Below are positions 61,811 through 64,000 of a stretch of 64,000 bases of DNA, in pieces. The notes under the pieces were generated by a model. It was not told the DNA's origin. It searched no databases and saw only the letters and a program-made list of their open reading frames with translations. The translations under genes were made by a program, and so were the position numbers. How positions within the stretch are numbered: position 1 is the stretch's first letter; every line of letters begins with the position of its first letter. This DNA comes from Planctomycetaceae bacterium. GTDB lineage: Bacteria > Planctomycetota > Planctomycetia > Pirellulales > Lacipirellulaceae. Location of the stretch: NCBI GenBank assembly GCA_002702655.1, contig PABB01000005.1:145196-209195 (forward strand), in the 5' to 3' direction.

Positions 61811-62452
61811 ATGGCGAAGAGACGCAAGGCTGCCGAGCCGGCCCCTATCGACCTGCGAACCGCGCGCGTAGCGATTGAGGGGGAAGACGACCCGCTGGCC
61901 GGACTCGCTAAGTTGCGGGACTGGCTTGAATCCGAAGTCTCGCCATATGTCACGGACCCCGGCCCGGTCGTGATTACTTTTCGCGGAGAGACTGCCGGCC
62001 TTGCTGCTGGCTGGACCGCCAAGAAAGCGGCTGTCCTTGCATTGCAGCAACTCTACAAACTTTTGCCGGCGATCGAGGCTGGCGACGCAGTGACTGCGGC
62101 TCACTACGCCTTCGGCGTTGGTGCGTCGGCGAATGAAGCGCTGCTAGATCACTATGGTGGCGGCAAGGCCGTCGTTGACAGGTGGGCCGCGAATCTCCGC
62201 TGTAGCCGCGGCGGCTTGAAAGGCGCAAGTGCGACAAATGAAGGCACAGCCAAAATCTACAGCGACCAGTATGAAGCGATTGCGGAAGCAGTCGACGCAA
62301 AGGTCCCCGACATTGCCCCCGGCTACAGTTACCAAACCGTCACCGACGAAGTTGCCAAACGATTTAACGTGAGCGGCAGACACGTTCGGGACGTTTACAA
62401 GGAGTTGCGTGGCGGGAATCCCAAGCCGCATAACAAGGGGCGAAAAAGGTAG
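61811..62452 (+). CDS. Island-encoded protein with possible helix-turn-helix
   Basis: A 213-residue soluble protein. An Ala-rich helical middle (TAGLAAGWTAKKAAVLALQQ, AHYAFGVGASANEALLDHYG) is followed by a C-terminal segment YSYQTVTDEVAKRFNVSGRH with VRDVYKELR, which has the pattern of a helix-turn-helix. Highly basic tail (NKGRKR). Position directly after the integrase suggests a replication-regulation or excision role, not shown. I recognise no family. Confidence 0.65.
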   Translation: MAKRRKAAEPAPIDLRTARVAIEGEDDPLAGLAKLRDWLESEVSPYVTDPGPVVITFRGETAGLAAGWTAKKAAVLALQQLYKLLPAIEAGDAVTAAHYAFGVGASANEALLDHYGGGKAVVDRWAANLRCSRGGLKGASATNEGTAKIYSDQYEAIAEAVDAKVPDIAPGYSYQTVTDEVAKRFNVSGRHVRDVYKELRGGNPKPHNKGRKR

Positions 62453-62542
62453 GAACGCCGGGGGGCGACGTTCCAACCCTAACCCGCTCAATCTTGCTTT
62501 ACTTCACTTGTCCGGTTTCTTTCCGAGCAAGTGAGGTTAGTA

Positions 62543-62866
62543 ATGAGCAATTCTCCCGCATCGGTCGGCGCCGATTCTGCCGTCGACATCTACGACGAAT
62601 TCCCCCGCCGCACGCTTACCGAGGCGGCTCGCCGCGAGGGCAAAGGCCCAAGCACAGTTTGGCGTTGGGCGCTGAAGGGCTGCCGCGGCGTCAAGCTGGA
62701 GACGTTCCTGCACGGCGGCGTCCGCTGCACGACCGATCCGGCGTTGCGGCGTTTCTTTGACGCCATCAACGGCGCCTCGCCGCTGTCCGCCCAGCCCCGC
62801 ACCAACCGACAACGCGAGGCGGCTATCTCCAAGGCTGAGCGTGAGCTGCGGCAAGCCGGCGTGTAG
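62543..62866 (+). CDS. DUF1580 family protein
   Basis: A 107-residue protein. LTEAARREGKGPSTVWRWAL then KGCRGVKLETFLHGGVRCTT and ALRRFFDAI match DUF1580, a planctomycete family with an excisionase/MerR-like winged helix often found beside integrases. Probably an excision-directionality or DNA-binding factor of the element. The ATG at 62543 was chosen; an alternative start lies four codons earlier. Confidence 0.8.
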   Translation: MSNSPASVGADSAVDIYDEFPRRTLTEAARREGKGPSTVWRWALKGCRGVKLETFLHGGVRCTTDPALRRFFDAINGASPLSAQPRTNRQREAAISKAERELRQAGV

Positions 62867-62938
62867 TGCATTCCCGCACCCCGCCGAGCCGCCGCGGCGT
62901 TGGTGCGTTCTCAACTGGGCGGCACGGAGCTAAGGACG

Positions 62939-63136
62939 ATGGACCTGAAACCTAGTTGGCGTGAAGTAGTGGAGTTGGCGGTTGCGTCGTTGACGGACCG
63001 CGAGCGGTTTAGCGACGCGAGTCGCGAAATCTTTGTGGGACAACTGCGGGAGCTGGCTGACTATCTCGACTACCAGCTATCCACGGGGTTCGACGGGCTG
63101 CTGATTGAGCCCGGCCACGTAGGCGTGGAAGCCTAG
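62939..63136 (+). CDS. Small acidic island protein
   Basis: A 65-residue protein, MDLKPSWREVVELAVASLTD..QLRELADYLDYQLSTGFDGL..., helical and acidic, with no membrane segment. No family recognised. It lies between the DUF1580 gene and the DUF3820/J-domain gene. Confidence 0.5.
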   Translation: MDLKPSWREVVELAVASLTDRERFSDASREIFVGQLRELADYLDYQLSTGFDGLLIEPGHVGVEA

Positions 63137-63147
63137 CCAACAAAAAC

Positions 63148-63181
63148 GCCCGGCGCCGGAGGACGAATCCGGCGACCGGGC
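63148..63181. repeat. Hairpin between small island genes
   Basis: GCCCGG and CCGG pair with CCGG and CCGGGC around AGGACGAAT. T-rich bases (read GTTTTTG) lie on the minus-strand side, so as a terminator it would act on minus-strand transcripts; no minus-strand gene is seen nearby. Confidence 0.45.
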
Positions 63182-63198
63182 AAAATCATGGAGCTGCC

Positions 63199-63510
63199 AT
63201 GGATTGTACCAGAATGCCATTCGGAAAACACCGCGGGCGGCCGCTTTCGGAAATCCCCGCCGACTATCTCCGCTGGGTTGTCGACAACTGCCACAACATC
63301 TCGCCGCGGCTGCGAGCGGAAATTACCCAGCTGCTGAACCCCGGCGCCGAGCCCCCTGCCGGCTCGCTCACCACGTCAGTGTGCAACCAGTGGTATCGCA
63401 CAATGGCGGTCCGCTTCCACCCCGACAAAGGCGGCTCGCATGAGGCCATGAAAGCCGTCAACGCCGGTCGCGAACTGCTGCTGCAACTGGCGGGAGGCGA
63501 CGCGGCATGA
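63199..63510 (+). CDS. DUF3820-like and J-domain-like fusion protein
   Basis: A 103-residue protein. Residues 6-50 (MPFGKHRGRPLSEIPADYLR, LLNPG) match the DUF3820 opening. Residues 65-100 (WYRTMAVRFHPDKGGSHEAM, KAVNAGRELLLQL) look like a shortened J-domain, with the HPD tripeptide present as HPDKGG. The union of the two in one small protein next to a primase-like gene suggests a co-chaperone for replication; inference. The next gene starts by ATGA overlap. Confidence 0.75.
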   Translation: MDCTRMPFGKHRGRPLSEIPADYLRWVVDNCHNISPRLRAEITQLLNPGAEPPAGSLTTSVCNQWYRTMAVRFHPDKGGSHEAMKAVNAGRELLLQLAGGDAA

Positions 63511-64000
63511 GTACGACTGCTGAACGCACACTGACCGAAAAACACCGCCGCGAGTTGTGCGAGGGTTCAGGACTCACCGAGGCGACCATCGAGGCGGCAG
63601 GCGTCTACAGCGAGCACGACCGCACCAAGTTGGCGGCGATGCTCAACTGGAAATCATGCCGCCGAGCCACGGCGCCCGCGTTGGTGTTCCCGTACTACGA
63701 TCTTCACGGCGCCACGGTCCTGTACCGCATCAAGCCGAACAACCCGCCGAAGGACGCCAAGACCGGCAAGCACCGCAAGTACCTGCAACCGTCCGGCGTC
63801 CCTGTCCGCGCCTACATTCCGCCGCAAGTCCGCGACAAGCTGAGCGACGCGACCTGCCGGCTGGTGATTACCGAGGGCGAGAAGAAGGCGCTCGCTGCCG
63901 TGCAAGCCGGGTTCGCGTGCGTGGGGCTGTCCGGCGTCGACTGCTGGCACACCAAGGGCACGGCGAAGTTGCTACCCGACTTGGACCGCATCGCCTGGCA
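63507..64000 (+). CDS. DUF3854/primase-like protein (cut by window edge)
   Basis: An open frame from ATG 63507 runs to the window edge, about 164 residues visible. LTEKHRRELCEGSGLTEATI, FPYYDLHGATVLYRIKPNNP, HRKYLQPSGVPVRAYIPPQV and LVITEGEKKALAAVQAGFACVGLSGV fit DUF3854, a domain with a Toprim-like fold of mobile-element replication proteins; TEGEKKALA is the Toprim acidic motif. It is probably the N-terminal half of a primase/helicase of the island. The start overlaps the stop of the upstream gene. Confidence 0.8.
   Translation, partial: MSTTAERTLTEKHRRELCEGSGLTEATIEAAGVYSEHDRTKLAAMLNWKSCRRATAPALVFPYYDLHGATVLYRIKPNNPPKDAKTGKHRKYLQPSGVPVRAYIPPQVRDKLSDATCRLVITEGEKKALAAVQAGFACVGLSGVDCWHTKGTAKLLPDLDRIAW

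Noticed and set aside
62451-62473. Terminator GGAACG..CGTTCC after the HTH-like island gene
   Set aside because: The stem is only six bases with no T tract; too weak to call.

Overview
This 64 kb window is chromosomal DNA of a planctomycete, most likely a member of the Pirellulales. The evidence is internal: high GC, DUF1559 prepilin-like proteins, a DUF1598 protein, PEP-CTERM anchored secreted proteins, a dockerin-type repeat, an SHD1-like domain, a DUF1580 protein and many palindromic intergenic repeats. I count about 57 protein genes, two of them cut by the window edges, two proline tRNAs (GGG and UGG) and three parS sites. No rRNA, CRISPR array, insertion sequence or transposase was seen.

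Layout. 1-7.1 kb: edge of a secreted protein gene, a zinc-ribbon metallopeptidase, glmM divergent from apbE, a DedA membrane protein, and small LRR and ankyrin proteins. 7.3-12.5 kb: serS, an M20 peptidase, clpS, a MtaB-type methylthiotransferase and a small CxxC protein. 12.8-20.9 kb: exported proteins, including a PQQ-type beta-propeller, a PEP-CTERM protein, a protein that is 27% cysteine and a DUF1598 protein carrying an in-frame palindromic repeat. 20.9-26.5 kb: a minus-strand hoxEFUYH operon plus maturation protease, encoding a group 3d NAD-linked [NiFe] hydrogenase. 27.1-30.9 kb: a three-gene operon (HlyD-like adaptor, receiver/PilZ-like/TackOD1 protein, family 2 glycosyltransferase) resembling a split Alg8/Alg44 polysaccharide synthase. 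31-40.6 kb: a large lectin/dockerin/PEP-CTERM protein, tRNA-Pro(GGG), DUF2513, a GNAT acetyltransferase, two DUF1559 proteins, a DUF2306 membrane protein, an MBL-fold protein and a solitary substrate-binding lipoprotein. 40.7-46.2 kb: a lipid-modification cluster (FAD oxidoreductase, DUF1365, CFA synthase, DUF1295, second CFA-like methyltransferase). 46.4-55.1 kb: an exported Pro-rich protein, ahcY, and unusual exported multidomain proteins, then DUF1015. 55.2-60 kb: three parS sites, three paralogous membrane proteins and parAB; by general bacterial precedent this suggests the replication origin is not far away (inference). 60.3 kb to the end: an integrative element that begins at the 3' end of tRNA-Pro(UGG), with integrase, DUF1580 protein, small unknowns, a DUF3820/J-domain protein and a DUF3854-type protein running off the window.

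The most unusual signal is the intergenic DNA. Many gene junctions carry degenerate heptad-like tracts or long imperfect inverted repeats. Several lie directly against a start codon without a Shine-Dalgarno sequence, some supply a stop codon, and one element is translated inside a protein. The best candidates for new biology are these gene-boundary repeats, the cysteine-rich protein, the split polysaccharide synthase and the tRNA-Pro island. Start codons were chosen by ribosome-binding site, signal peptide or family N terminus and are often uncertain. Functions rest on motif recognition by eye.
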